A DNA stretch of 64,000 nt, taken from contig NC_088917.1 of the NCBI RefSeq assembly GCF_963576675.1, positions 76,556,610-76,620,609 of the forward strand, in the 5' to 3' direction. The stretch comes from Euphorbia lathyris. Its lineage: Eukaryota; Streptophyta; Magnoliopsida; Malpighiales; Euphorbiaceae. Below the pieces are notes generated by a model that saw only the letters and a list, made by a program, of their open reading frames with translations, searched no databases and was not told the origin of the DNA. Shown in pieces: positions 32,607 through 42,958 of the stretch (its first letter is position 1; every line of letters starts with the position of its first letter). A program made the position numbers and the translations under genes.

Positions 32607-33919
32607 GGGTAAATTTCATCAATGGTGTACAACCTTTGCTCAATTTCACACTTTGGTGTACAACTTTCAATTTGTCTCAATAATATGTACGAACTTATAG
32701 GTGACCTCCCACTTTAGTGTATGGCCGGTTAAAATGACCGGTCAACGGCTGGTCAACGCGCCAGCTCATTAATTTTCAACTCATAAAAAATTAAATGTCC
32801 TTTTTACCCCTTTTCTTCTTCCTTACCCATTTCTTAATTTTATCCCTTTCTCTCTCTTACCCCTATTCCCCCTCTCTTCATCTTCTTCCCTATTAATGGG
32901 TTGAAATTTAGTTCTTTCTCTCTCTAGAGACCATGAAGCAGAATAAATATATTTACTCAAAGAAAAATGGAAATCGAAAGTTTGAAATTCCCAAATGAAC
33001 AATCACAAGCGGCAATGATAATTTAATGTTTTAACAAAGATTTTTTTTTTTTTTTACTTTATCCTGAGTATTTCAGCACTTCTACTTTTAGCATTTTTGT
33101 GATTTTTCCATTTATCATAGTCAACGAGTTATTCATATATTTTAAACAAAATTAGCATATTTTCAATTATTTCAAACTTGGAATTCTCAGATTAACTTCT
33201 TGTTTCTCTCTCATCGTCTAAGCAACTAACAAAACTTTTGTATTTTTTTCTTTCAACTGCTCTTTTTACAATAATATGATCTGGTTATTGCTTTGTACAG
33301 TTTCATATTAATGTTTCTGGATAATTACGTTGTGAGGAAATTGAAAGCGGCGTCCGATAAACGGAATTAACGAAACCATTTAATTCAAATATCTGAGGGA
33401 TGCGGACGGTCATGGGACATATACAACTTCGACTGCTGCCGAAAGGCACTCATTCCGTACAAGCATGGGGTGATGTTGCGAAGAAATGTATTTCTTCAAC
33501 TCAAAACCTCAATTTCATCTGACTTTCTCTTTGTAAAACATCAAACAGAGAATTACAAACTTGAATTGCAGGAATAGATCGAGGGTGAGATTGGGTTTTA
33601 TGGCTCAGTTCCAGTTGCAAAGTTCCAGAGAGAGAGAAAGGATTTGTAAAAAAAAAAGGAAAAGAGAGGAATAGTGTTTTTTATTTTAGAATTGGGGCAT
33701 TTTTGTAATTATGCTATATGTGGATCCCTTTTTATAAAGAGTTAACATAAAAAATGATGAGCTGTCACGTTGGCTTTGAGTTGACCGATCATTTTAACCG
33801 GTCATACACCAAAGTGGGAGGTCACCTATAAGTTCGTATATATTAGTGAGACAAATTGAAAGTTGTACACCAAAGTGTGAAATGGAGCAAAGGTTGTACA
33901 CCATTGATGAAATTTACCC
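32607..33919. mobile_element. MULE-like non-autonomous element, ~190-bp TIRs
   Basis: The left terminus GGGTAAATTTCATCAATGG and right terminus CCATTGATGAAATTTACCC are perfect inverted repeats. Pairing extends inward through GTGTACAAC, CACTTTGGTGTACAACTTTC, TATAGGTGACCTCCCACTTT and TTAAAATGACCGGTC. Flanks TAATTCGTCA (32597-32606) and TAATTGGTCA (33920-33929) form a 9-10-bp duplication with one mismatch. The 1,313-bp interior holds no transposase. Confidence 0.8.
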
Positions 33920-33929
33920 TAATTGGTCA

Positions 33930-36179
33930 ACATCTTTCTCCGATTGAGGAAAAATAAAAGATGCATTATTTCACTTTCAGAGAGTTTAAGTGATAAATAG
34001 ATTGTCTCTTAAGTTCGAGACAAACTGAACAAAATGTAATACAACTACAAACATTAAAATATATGAATATTATTTGAAATAATTTGTGTATATGTACGTG
34101 AGTTTTTATAGGTATGATAATAAAAAATTGATTAAATCTTAGAGAAAAGTATAAAAATAAACATCAGTAAATTTTTTGTAAAAAGGTACCTTGTGTTACC
34201 ACCCGCTAGTAAACACTGTCAAAATTAACTAACGGTGTTAAAAAAAGTCAAATGTCAAAGAGTAAAGAGTTATTTTTATCCTTGTATTTATTAATTTTAT
34301 AAATTAACCACATTATTATCTAATTATTGCAAACAAACCTCAAAACAAAAATAAAATATCAAACTAACTATTATCTAATTAGATAATAATGGGGTTAATT
34401 TATAAAATAAATAAATATAAGGATAAAAATAACTCTTTACTTTGACTTTTAACCTTTTTAACACTGTTAGTTAGTTTTGACTGTGTTTGATAACAAATGG
34501 TAATACAATGTATCTTTTTGCAAATTTTTAAACCACATAGTTTATGATTGAAAACGAGTGTAACCACAAGTTTATTGATAAATTGAAATAATTTCATACT
34601 TTTTTTGTTTTTTTGTAACTATATTAATAAGACAGTAAATATTTTAGAGAGTTTGACAAAAAAAATTATGACTAATTAGAATATTTAGTTTTTAGCATTT
34701 TAACAGAATTTTTATAATTTTGTTAGTAATACACTAAATATCTTATAGTTGATATTTGAATCAAACTAATTTTTCTATTTTTTTTATGATGTAGGGCTAA
34801 AATTGATCTTGTTTGGAAACGTTATGGTTAAATTTGCACAATTTCATATATTAAGGCTAAATTTGCATTTCCCTTAAAATGTTACGGCTAAATTTGGTCT
34901 TTATCCCTGCATTAAATAACTTATATTTCTCAATAGAATTTGTTGCATACAGAAAATAGGACACTCTTTCCGCTACGTGCCAAAGTGTCAGTTGCGTGTA
35001 AAAAATGTAAAATAGACAAATAATTAAGAGCTTTTGAAAATTTACGGGGTAATTGAAGTTTTGAGGCAATTGGATGAAATTAGATAAAAATATTATAAGG
35101 GTTATTGAATGTAATTAGACAAGAATAAGAATTGTTCCAAATTTATTAGATAAAAATATAAGGATTATTTAATGTAATTGGACAAAGATAAAAGGTAATT
35201 TGAAACTTTTAAAATTTAAGGACAGTTGAAATTTTACGAGGCAATAAATATATTAAAGGAGTGTTTTTTTACTCCATTTTCTTTAGATTTTCATTTTAAA
35301 ATTAAGAGTTTTATGTGTTTGGTAAATATCTATTTTTTACATTTTATACATAAAAAAATAGTTTTTTTTTAATAAAAGTAGAGAATTTATTTTTTCTGGA
35401 AAAACAATTTTCCAACAGTAAATTGTAATAATCAATAACAACCGTAATTGTAACAACAAATATCAAGTAAATTATTGACTCAATACCTTTCGAATCCCCT
35501 CAAAATATCACAATACTGCAACTGACCCCGAATTTAAACTTGTGACAACTAACCCCCCTCATCTTACTTATTTGGATCAAATAACCTCTCAAATTTGTCA
35601 ATTGGAACAAATAACTCCTTAAGTTGCTTATTTGGAACAAATAACCTCAAAACCAAAAGAAAAACATTCAATATAATATTACATTAGAAATAAAATATTC
35701 CAAAATATCGGTTGCTATATCTAACTAATCTACTGATACATTAACTAAAGGACAAAAAGACTCCCGAAATCACAAATATTAACATATTTGATGAGTTATT
35801 TGTTTCAAATAAGTAATTTGAGACGATTAGTTGTCACAAGTCCAAGTCCTAAAAATTAGTTGAAGTATCAGGACAACTTGAGAGGACTGGGAAGATATTA
35901 AACCTAAATTATTTTATACTTTATTTGCGAATGCTTAGCATTCATCCGGCATTGCTCTAAATTCTTGCATAAATTAGAAGATTTAGAAATAAATTAATAT
36001 ATATTTATACCAATATTGAACTAATTCCTTAATGTTTGGTAGCATAAATTTGTGACAAACAATTCTGTACGTAACCGTCGTATTTCCTGCCGGTTAGTCG
36101 GTTACAACTTCAAAACAACACACAAAAAAAAATTCTTTATTTTGTGTTATTATTAAGGAGACGTAAAGTATAAAAGTAT
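33930..36179. other. Non-coding with two foldback MITEs
   Basis: About 34150-34580 is an inverted repeat (GGTTAATTTATAAAATAAA and TTTATAAATTAACC; AGAGTAAAGAGTTATTTTTATCC and its complement). About 35470-35900 is another (TTGTGACAACTAACC/TTAGTTGTCACAAG; TTATTTGGAACAAATAAC/TTATTTGTTTCAAATAA). No coding potential is recognised. Confidence 0.55.
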
Positions 36180-36187
36180 TCTTAATT

Positions 36188-36651
36188 AGGCTTAAAACAC
36201 TTTTTGGTCCTTGACCTATCCAAAATTTATGTATTTGGCTCCTGACCTATTATTTGGTCATATTTGTCCCCTAACCTATCAAATTAGATAAAATCCAACC
36301 CATATTGAATGAAAAATTAACTCTGTTGGAAAATTAACGACAGTAACCAATACAAAAATGACACATGACACATAAATAAAATTAATTTTCAATCTATCAG
36401 AACACTAGAAAACGCTTTTAGGATTTTTTTTACTGTGTAAAATAGTTACTGTTGCCATCTCCAGTTGAAATTTAATTTTATTTATGTGTCATGTGTCGTT
36501 TTTGTATTGGTGACTGCTGTTAATTTTCCATTCAATATGGGTTGAATTTTATCTAATTTGATAGGTCAGGGGTCAAATATGACCAAATAATAGATCAGGG
36601 GCCAAATGCATAAATTTTGAATAGATCAGGGGCCAAAAAGTGCTTTAAATC
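36188..36651. mobile_element. hAT-like MITE with 8-bp TSD
   Basis: AGGCTTAAAACACTTTTTGG and CCAAAAAGTGCTTTAAATC are inverted termini, with arms of over 150 bp (for example ATGACACATGACACATAAATAAA and its complement). Perfect flanking TCTTAATT occurs at 36180-36187 and 36652-36659. Confidence 0.75.
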
Positions 36652-36659
36652 TCTTAATT

Positions 36660-37292
36660 GTGATAGTTAAAAATAAATTTATTTATTTTTAAAGAAAAAA
36701 TAAATTTATTTTTAATTAATGAATAGTATAATTGAGCTTCTACCGTTAATAAATAAGAATAATTAGTTAAAAAAAAAAATCAGAATAATTTTAGACAATC
36801 ATTAAAAAAAGTATTGATATTTCGTAATTGTGTTTTGGGAAAATTACACAAACTATTTACAATTATGAAAATCGTTTTTATGTATTTTATCATTATATGA
36901 TTTTAAATTTTAAAATATCAGAATATCATAATTTTATTTCTATTTTTGTCAAATTTTCAGTTATTCAGTTGCAGGAAATAAAAACAGTTTTAAAAAAACC
37001 ACAAAATATGACATTTAAATAAATTTGTTTGAGATTTAAATAAATTTGTTTAAGAGTCTGACACAGTTATAAATAATTTGTTAATTATGATCATTGTGTA
37101 ATTTACCCTTGTGTTTTTTACAAGGTGAAATTCTACTATATTTCTGAAGTAATATATATGTCCAATTAAATAATGTCATTTGTATATACACTAGACCATG
37201 TTCACGTCTAGTCTATTCAGGAACGAGTTTGGATAATGAAAATTGATCCGCTAAAATCCGCATATATTTTGGACAAGTTTGGAATGGATAAT
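36660..37292. other. No feature recognised
   Basis: AT-rich intergenic sequence. The short frame at 36828-37022 is composition-driven and has no motif. Confidence 0.5.
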
Positions 37293-37297
37293 AATAG

Positions 37298-38652
37298 TGT
37301 TGAAACACCTTTCCACAGGATTTTGATTTGACAAAATTAATTAAGTGAAAGTAAATATTCTATAACACACTAAGTTTAAATGCTTTGATTTAGTGTTACT
37401 AATGTGTTTGTTCAATGTTGAGTTTATAATTTATCATAAGACATAAAGATCATAAGGCTCAAGCCCTATATGGAAATCAAGGCCCAAGTCAAACAAGCCA
37501 AAGATCACTCAGCCCGCGTATCTTCAAAACGTCGCCGTTGAAGTGATGAAACGCATGCTGAGTAAAGAAGGATCGAGAAGATCCACGTAGACAACTTCGG
37601 TATGAAGCTGCTGAGCTGTCTCGACAAAACGTGCAAGACAGCTACTGACCATAAGACAGCTTCCAGACAAAGTATTTCCTCATTAGGTAAAGGTCAGAAG
37701 ACACAACAAGCTGTCTGGTTGACATTACCCAAAATGGTGGAACATACTGACTCACTGACCGAAGAACAGAAGACGCTGGAATCTGATTGGCTAACGAGAA
37801 CTGCTGACAGACTCAGTGAAAGCGACATGTAGCCGTTTCCCTCCAACGATTATTTCGAAATTCGAAATAACCAGAAGCTCTCATAGCTCTCTATAAATAG
37901 AGCATTCAGAATCCACATTCTTTAGAGAACTTTGAGCAAGAGCCGCTACGCTGACCAAACGTATACAAAAGTTCTCCATCAAAAGCAAAGCAAAGTTCTT
38001 ACACTACAAAGTCTATTCATTTGTGTAAAAGTCTAGAGTGATTGTTTTTCAATCATCTAAGGTGTTCTAGCAATTGTTGTTTAGGACAAAATCTTTATCA
38101 TTTCTAGAAGTAGAAAGGAGAGGCTGAGTACTCGGTTTTAAGTACTCAGCGGAGAGATTAGGATTGAGTAGAAGTATAGAGGAAGGTACTCTTGTCATAC
38201 TCAATTGCTGATATTGTAAAAGGTTTGAGGCTCTACCTTTAAAGAGCTCAGTAGAGGATTTGAAATCTCGGAGGTGTTCCGGGGACAGGACGTAGGCTTA
38301 GAAGAAGCCGAACCTGGATAAATCTGCTGAGTGAAGTTTTCTTAAACCTTAACTCCTTATTTATATTGCTTGCTTAAAACAAACTAAAACTGACCAAGTA
38401 AAAGAGGTAAAGCTGAGTTGTGCGCTACAAACAAGCAGGTTCAGGAATAGACTCTAAGTGCTATTTCCTGACCTAAGCAACGAAGCTGTCCTAGTCACTA
38501 GTTGACTAAGCCAGTGTCTTGCTGAGTGTTAAGTGCCGCTGTTTTATAAACTTTTCTTAAAGAAAAGAAATCTGCCCAAATTATTTTAAAAAGGTAAAAT
38601 AGTTCCTAACCCCCCCTTGGAACTATATTTGCAACCTTACAAGGGACCAACA
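37298..38652 (+). repeat. 5' LTR of Sirevirus element 2
   Basis: TGTTGAAACACC...GGGACCAACA, 1,355 bp. The TATA box CTCTATAAATAGAG is at 37888-37901. The palindrome at 37848-37872 has one mismatch here and is perfect in the other LTR. A short 76-codon frame at 37602 is related to the 140-codon frame in element 1 LTRs but stops early. Confidence 0.95.
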
Positions 38653-38654
38653 AG

Positions 38655-38666
38655 TGGTATCAGAGC
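38655..38666 (+). other. Primer-binding site, element 2
   Basis: TGGTATCAGAGC, two nucleotides after the LTR end. It is complementary to initiator tRNA-Met. Confidence 0.92.
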
Positions 38667-38714
38667 ATAAAAGCTCATTACTAAAGGTCTAACAACCTTG
38701 AGTTGATCCATACC

Positions 38715-40484
38715 ATGGGCGAAAACAGCACTCGGTTTCTCCCTGGAAACCAGACAACTCAGATATTACCTGAGGGGCTGTCCATTACCAGGCCTCCCCT
38801 ATTCTTCGGGTCAAACTATACCTTTTGGAAGAATAGGATGAAAAACTTCATTCAAGCTACAAACATGAGTGCCTGGCTATCTATAGTCCAAGGCCCGTTT
38901 GTACCTGTGAAAGTTGTTGATGACCAGTCAGTTGTTAAAGCTGAGGTTGAATGGACAGAGGATGATCTTAAGAAGCTTCAAAACCATGCTTCGGCTATCA
39001 ATATGCTTCACTGTGCGCTCGATGCTGCAGAATATAACAAAATCTCAGGTTGTGAGTCGGCACAAGAGATCTGGAAAAAGCTGGAAGTCACCTACGAGGG
39101 AACAAACAAAGTAAAAGAATCCAAGGTGAATCAGCAGATGAGACTGTACGAGCTGTTCGAGATGAACAATGATGAGGGCATTTCAGACATGAACGCAAGG
39201 TTCACCAACATCATTAATGAGCTCAAGAGACTTGGGAAAATCTTCACTGAGGAAGAACAAGTCAAAAAGATACTCAGGAGTCTTCCAAAAGACTGGCAAG
39301 CAAAGAAGACAGCAGTTGAGGAAGCTCAGGATTTAACCACCTACAAATATGACGAACTCATTGGTTCATTGCTGACCCATGAGATATCAATGAAGAACTT
39401 TGAGGTGAAGGAAAAATCTGATGACAAGAAGCAGAAGTCACTTGTCATGAAGGCTGACTCCACTGACGGGAGTTCAACTGATGATGAGGAGATGGCTATG
39501 TTTACAAGAAAGATGAAGAGGCTGTTCAGGAAGAACGACAAATATTCCAAAAAGCCTTACAAAAAGTTTGATAAGTATAAGGCTGACTCAAGCGACAACA
39601 AATACAGAAAGGACAGCTCAAAGCCCATTACATGCTTTGAGTGCCACCAAGATGGCCATATTAAGTCAAACTGCCCCACACTGAGGAAAGACAAGAAAAG
39701 TGGGAAGAAGGCAATGGTGGCCACTTGGAGTAACAGTGATGAATCTTCATCAACAGAAACTGAGGCCACCGAGTCAGCGAAGATATGCTTCATGGCTGAC
39801 GAACTTGCTGAGCCATGCATTTCTGAGCATGCTGACCAATCTGATAAGTCAGACAATGAAGAGCAATCCAATGAGGTAATCTCACTCTCTCAACTCAGAA
39901 ATGAAATGGGTAATGCCCTGAGTGATCTTTACACACTTGTCAAAAAGTGTAACAAAAAGATTAAAACACTCAGCCGACGCTGTGATGAGGTGGAAGAGGT
40001 CAAACTGAGTGACCTCAGATACCTTTTTCAAGACAACTCAGTTTTGCATGAAAATATGAAAACCATTCATGAGTCTGTAGTTGAAGTCCAGTCAGTTTCC
40101 AAGAAACTGAGGAAGGATGTCACAACCATTCAGAACCAACTAAAGGTTCCAAACAAAAATAATTTTCCTCTGAGAACTAAGTATCAAGGTACTCAGTACC
40201 AAGGTACTCAGCAGAGACGAAATCCCCAGCGAAGAGTTCAGTGTGACTTTTGTGGGAAGTTAGGACACACCACTAAGGTGTGCTGGCACGCTCAGCACTG
40301 GGGTGCTGACAAGTCAGTAAAGAGTCCTAAACAGAAAGTCAGTTGTGACTTCTGTGGAAAAAGTGGCCACACTATTAATGTATGTCGCCACAAAATAAAA
40401 TATGATGCTTTACCTGTTGAACCTAACAAGTCAGGACCCAAAAAGAATTGGGTACCTAAAGGAAACTGCTTACAATGCAGGTAA
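38715..40484 (+). CDS. Gag of Sirevirus element 2
   Basis: Structural nucleocapsid/capsid precursor of the retrotransposon, about 589 residues. ATG 38715 in CCATGG context is preferred over the upstream TTG. The N-terminal UBN2-type gag region shows [18 protein letters not shown], then [20 protein letters not shown], then [10 protein letters not shown]. Three CCHC zinc knuckles follow: [14 protein letters not shown] (about 39631-39672), [14 protein letters not shown] (about 40243-40285) and [14 protein letters not shown] (about 40348-40390). A central acidic Ser-rich and coiled segment lies between them. It stops at TAA 40482-40484, overlapping the pol frame. The frame is intact, unlike in element 1. 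Confidence 0.93.
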   Translation: MGENSTRFLPGNQTTQILPEGLSITRPPLFFGSNYTFWKNRMKNFIQATNMSAWLSIVQGPFVPVKVVDDQSVVKAEVEWTEDDLKKLQNHASAINMLHCALDAAEYNKISGCESAQEIWKKLEVTYEGTNKVKESKVNQQMRLYELFEMNNDEGISDMNARFTNIINELKRLGKIFTEEEQVKKILRSLPKDWQAKKTAVEEAQDLTTYKYDELIGSLLTHEISMKNFEVKEKSDDKKQKSLVMKADSTDGSSTDDEEMAMFTRKMKRLFRKNDKYSKKPYKKFDKYKADSSDNKYRKDSSKPITCFECHQDGHIKSNCPTLRKDKKSGKKAMVATWSNSDESSSTETEATESAKICFMADELAEPCISEHADQSDKSDNEEQSNEVISLSQLRNEMGNALSDLYTLVKKCNKKIKTLSRRCDEVEEVKLSDLRYLFQDNSVLHENMKTIHESVVEVQSVSKKLRKDVTTIQNQLKVPNKNNFPLRTKYQGTQYQGTQQRRNPQRRVQCDFCGKLGHTTKVCWHAQHWGADKSVKSPKQKVSCDFCGKSGHTINVCRHKIKYDALPVEPNKSGPKKNWVPKGNCLQCR

Positions 40485-42487
40485 GCCTGAGATGTGCCGA
40501 GAAGTCAAAAATGTGGTATATTGACAGCGCATGCTCAAGGCATATGACGGGTGATGAAACTCAATTCATCACGTTCGAACGTAAACGAGGAGGAAGCGTA
40601 AGTTTTGGAGACAACAAAAAGGGTAAAATAGTAGGATCAGGCACCGTTGGAGGAAGATACCAGCCGCTGACAGAAGATGAACCAAACTCAGCACCTGCTG
40701 ATCAAGAACCAGCTACTGAGTCCTTCATAAAACGGCTGACCAAGAGTAAGAGTGAACCTAAAATTACTTTCACTGACCTATCCACTTCTGCAGAGAATGT
40801 TGAAACACAGATAGAACAAGACACAAGTCTACCAAAGGAGATAAGAGTCCCAAGAGGGCATTCAGAAAATGCAATTCTTGACTCAGCTGGAAATACGCTG
40901 ATGACAAGAAATCAACTAAGGAAGTATCTCGGCAATGTAGCTTTTGTCTCAGTACTTGAGCCGAAGAACTTTGCCGAAGCTGAGGATGACGAATTCTGGA
41001 TGAATGCCATGCAAGAGGAACTCAATCAGTTCAGGAGGAATAATGTATGGGAGTTAGTGCCACATCCTAGGAGCCAAAAGACCATTGGAACAAGATGGGT
41101 CTTCAGGAACAAGCTAGATGAGCAAGGAAACGTAGTCAGAAACAAGGCAAGACTTGTAGCTCAGGGCTACAGTCAGCAAGAAGGTATAGACTACGGTGAG
41201 ACCTTTGCCCCAGTGGTAAGGCTAGAAGCTATTAGGATTTTATGTGCATATGCATCTTACATGAACTTTAAACTGTTTCAAATGGATGTCAAAAGTGCCT
41301 TTCTTAATGGAGTAATAGACGAGGAGGTCTATGTAAATCAGCCTCCAGGGTTTGAGGATTCTAAGTTCCCAAACCACGTTTACAAACTCAAAAAGGCTCT
41401 GTATGGACTCAAGCAAGCACCACGTGCTTGGTATGAGAGGCTGACCAACTTTTTACTGACTAGAGGTTACGTCAGGGGTCAAGCTGATACAACCTTATTC
41501 ATTAAGAGAAAGGGTAAGGATACCCTGCTGGCACAAATATATGTAGATGATATTATATTCGGTGCTACTAATGAATCTATGTGCAAGGAATTTAGCCAAC
41601 AAATGCAGACTGAATTCGAAATGTCAATGATGGGAGAACTCAACTTCTTCCTCGGACTTCAAATCAAGCAAGGAAAGAATGGCATATTCATAAGTCAAGC
41701 TAAATATGCCAAGGAGATATTGAAGAAATATGAACTAGAACATTGTAAGCCAATATCCACTCCTATGGGCACTGACACTGTCCTTTGTGCTGATGAGAAT
41801 GGTAAGTCAGTAGATAGCAAAGTATACCGAGGTATGATTGGCTCTTTACTTTACTTAACAGCAAGTAGACCGGACATTCAGTTCTCAGTATGTTATTGTG
41901 CTAGATATCAAGCTAACCCTAAGGAATCCCATTACATAGCTGTAAAAAGGATCCTTAGATATTTGCAAAGCTCAGTAAATGCAGGTCTGTGGTACCCAAA
42001 TACTCATGACTTTACACTCATCGGATACACTGACGCTGACTATGGACGAGACAAGCTGGAAAGAAAAAGCACCTCTAGAGGATGCCAATTCCTAGGAAGC
42101 TGTCTTGTATCTTGGTTCAGCAAGAAGCAGGCGTCAGTAGCCCTGTCCACAACTGAAGCTGAGTACATTGCTGCTGGAAGCTGTGTTGCTCAAGTCCTTT
42201 GGATTAAGCAACAGCTTGAAGATTATGGTGTTCAAACAAAGATAATTGAAGTCAAATGCGACAACAAGAGTGCAATTGACCTCTCAAAGAACCCAGTTCA
42301 ACACAGCAGGATGAAATATGTCAGCATAAGACATCACTTCATCAGAGATCATGTACTCAAGAAAGAAATCAAGCTGACTTATGTGCCAACAGACGAGCAG
42401 CTTGCTGATATCTTTACAAAGCCTCTAGCACGAGAGCAATTTAGCATACTGAGAGAAGCAATTGGTATGTTTAATCCTCTTCAGTAA
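40475..42487 (+). CDS. Integrase-less pol (PR start - RT - RNase H), element 2
   Basis: One 670-codon frame. Near the start is the protease motif DSACSRHM (about 40525). After GTVGG (about 40650) the sequence jumps directly to RYQPL, removing what in element 1 is 372 codons including the integrase. Reverse transcriptase follows: [46 protein letters not shown] and catalytic YVDD (41540-41551). RNase H has [29 protein letters not shown] and [10 protein letters not shown]. The frame is -1 relative to gag, open from 40460, and ATG 40475 lies within a 25-nt overlap. RT and RNase H look catalytically intact. Confidence 0.92.
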   Translation: MQVSLRCAEKSKMWYIDSACSRHMTGDETQFITFERKRGGSVSFGDNKKGKIVGSGTVGGRYQPLTEDEPNSAPADQEPATESFIKRLTKSKSEPKITFTDLSTSAENVETQIEQDTSLPKEIRVPRGHSENAILDSAGNTLMTRNQLRKYLGNVAFVSVLEPKNFAEAEDDEFWMNAMQEELNQFRRNNVWELVPHPRSQKTIGTRWVFRNKLDEQGNVVRNKARLVAQGYSQQEGIDYGETFAPVVRLEAIRILCAYASYMNFKLFQMDVKSAFLNGVIDEEVYVNQPPGFEDSKFPNHVYKLKKALYGLKQAPRAWYERLTNFLLTRGYVRGQADTTLFIKRKGKDTLLAQIYVDDIIFGATNESMCKEFSQQMQTEFEMSMMGELNFFLGLQIKQGKNGIFISQAKYAKEILKKYELEHCKPISTPMGTDTVLCADENGKSVDSKVYRGMIGSLLYLTASRPDIQFSVCYCARYQANPKESHYIAVKRILRYLQSSVNAGLWYPNTHDFTLIGYTDADYGRDKLERKSTSRGCQFLGSCLVSWFSKKQASVALSTTEAEYIAAGSCVAQVLWIKQQLEDYGVQTKIIEVKCDNKSAIDLSKNPVQHSRMKYVSIRHHFIRDHVLKKEIKLTYVPTDEQLADIFTKPLAREQFSILREAIGMFNPLQ

Positions 42488-42736
42488 ATTCCTGTGCTAA
42501 ATGAATATTGAATGCTGAGTGAATTACATGCTGAATGATTTATTGTTTGCTGAGTATCTCTTGAAACTGACTAAATATACAATACTGAGTAATCTTGCAC
42601 ACTGAGTAAATTAGCTTCGAACTTGAACTTAAAGCCATTCCTAAAGAATGTACTGACTACTCAGAATATGAAATGTTTATATCAACAAACGCTAAGTAGA
42701 AGCACTTATTAGCATTTAATGTCACTACACGCGAGG

Positions 42737-42872
42737 TGACACCTGTACTGCGCATGCGCCGAATAACGTCTTAATAGTGTCATAAGTGTCAGGGTTTCTG
42801 GCGATTGGACAACCCAGAGCAAAACTGGATTAAAATTCAAACGGAACCCTAAACCATAAAATCTATAAATAG
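42737..42872 (+). promoter_or_regulatory. Promoter-like block upstream of ORF3 (element 2)
   Basis: GACACCTGT, the palindrome GCGCATGCGC (42750-42759), CAGGGTTTCTG, ATTGG (42804-42808), AAATTCAAACGGAA and CTATAAATAG (42863-42872). The ORF3 ATG is 86 nt beyond the TATA box. All motifs recur in order in element 1. Confidence 0.6.
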
Positions 42873-42958
42873 TAAATACTAACCCACTAACCTCGTCACA
42901 TATACACTGAACTCTAAGAAAGCTTCAAAATTTTCCAAAGAGCTTCAAAACTTCAAAA

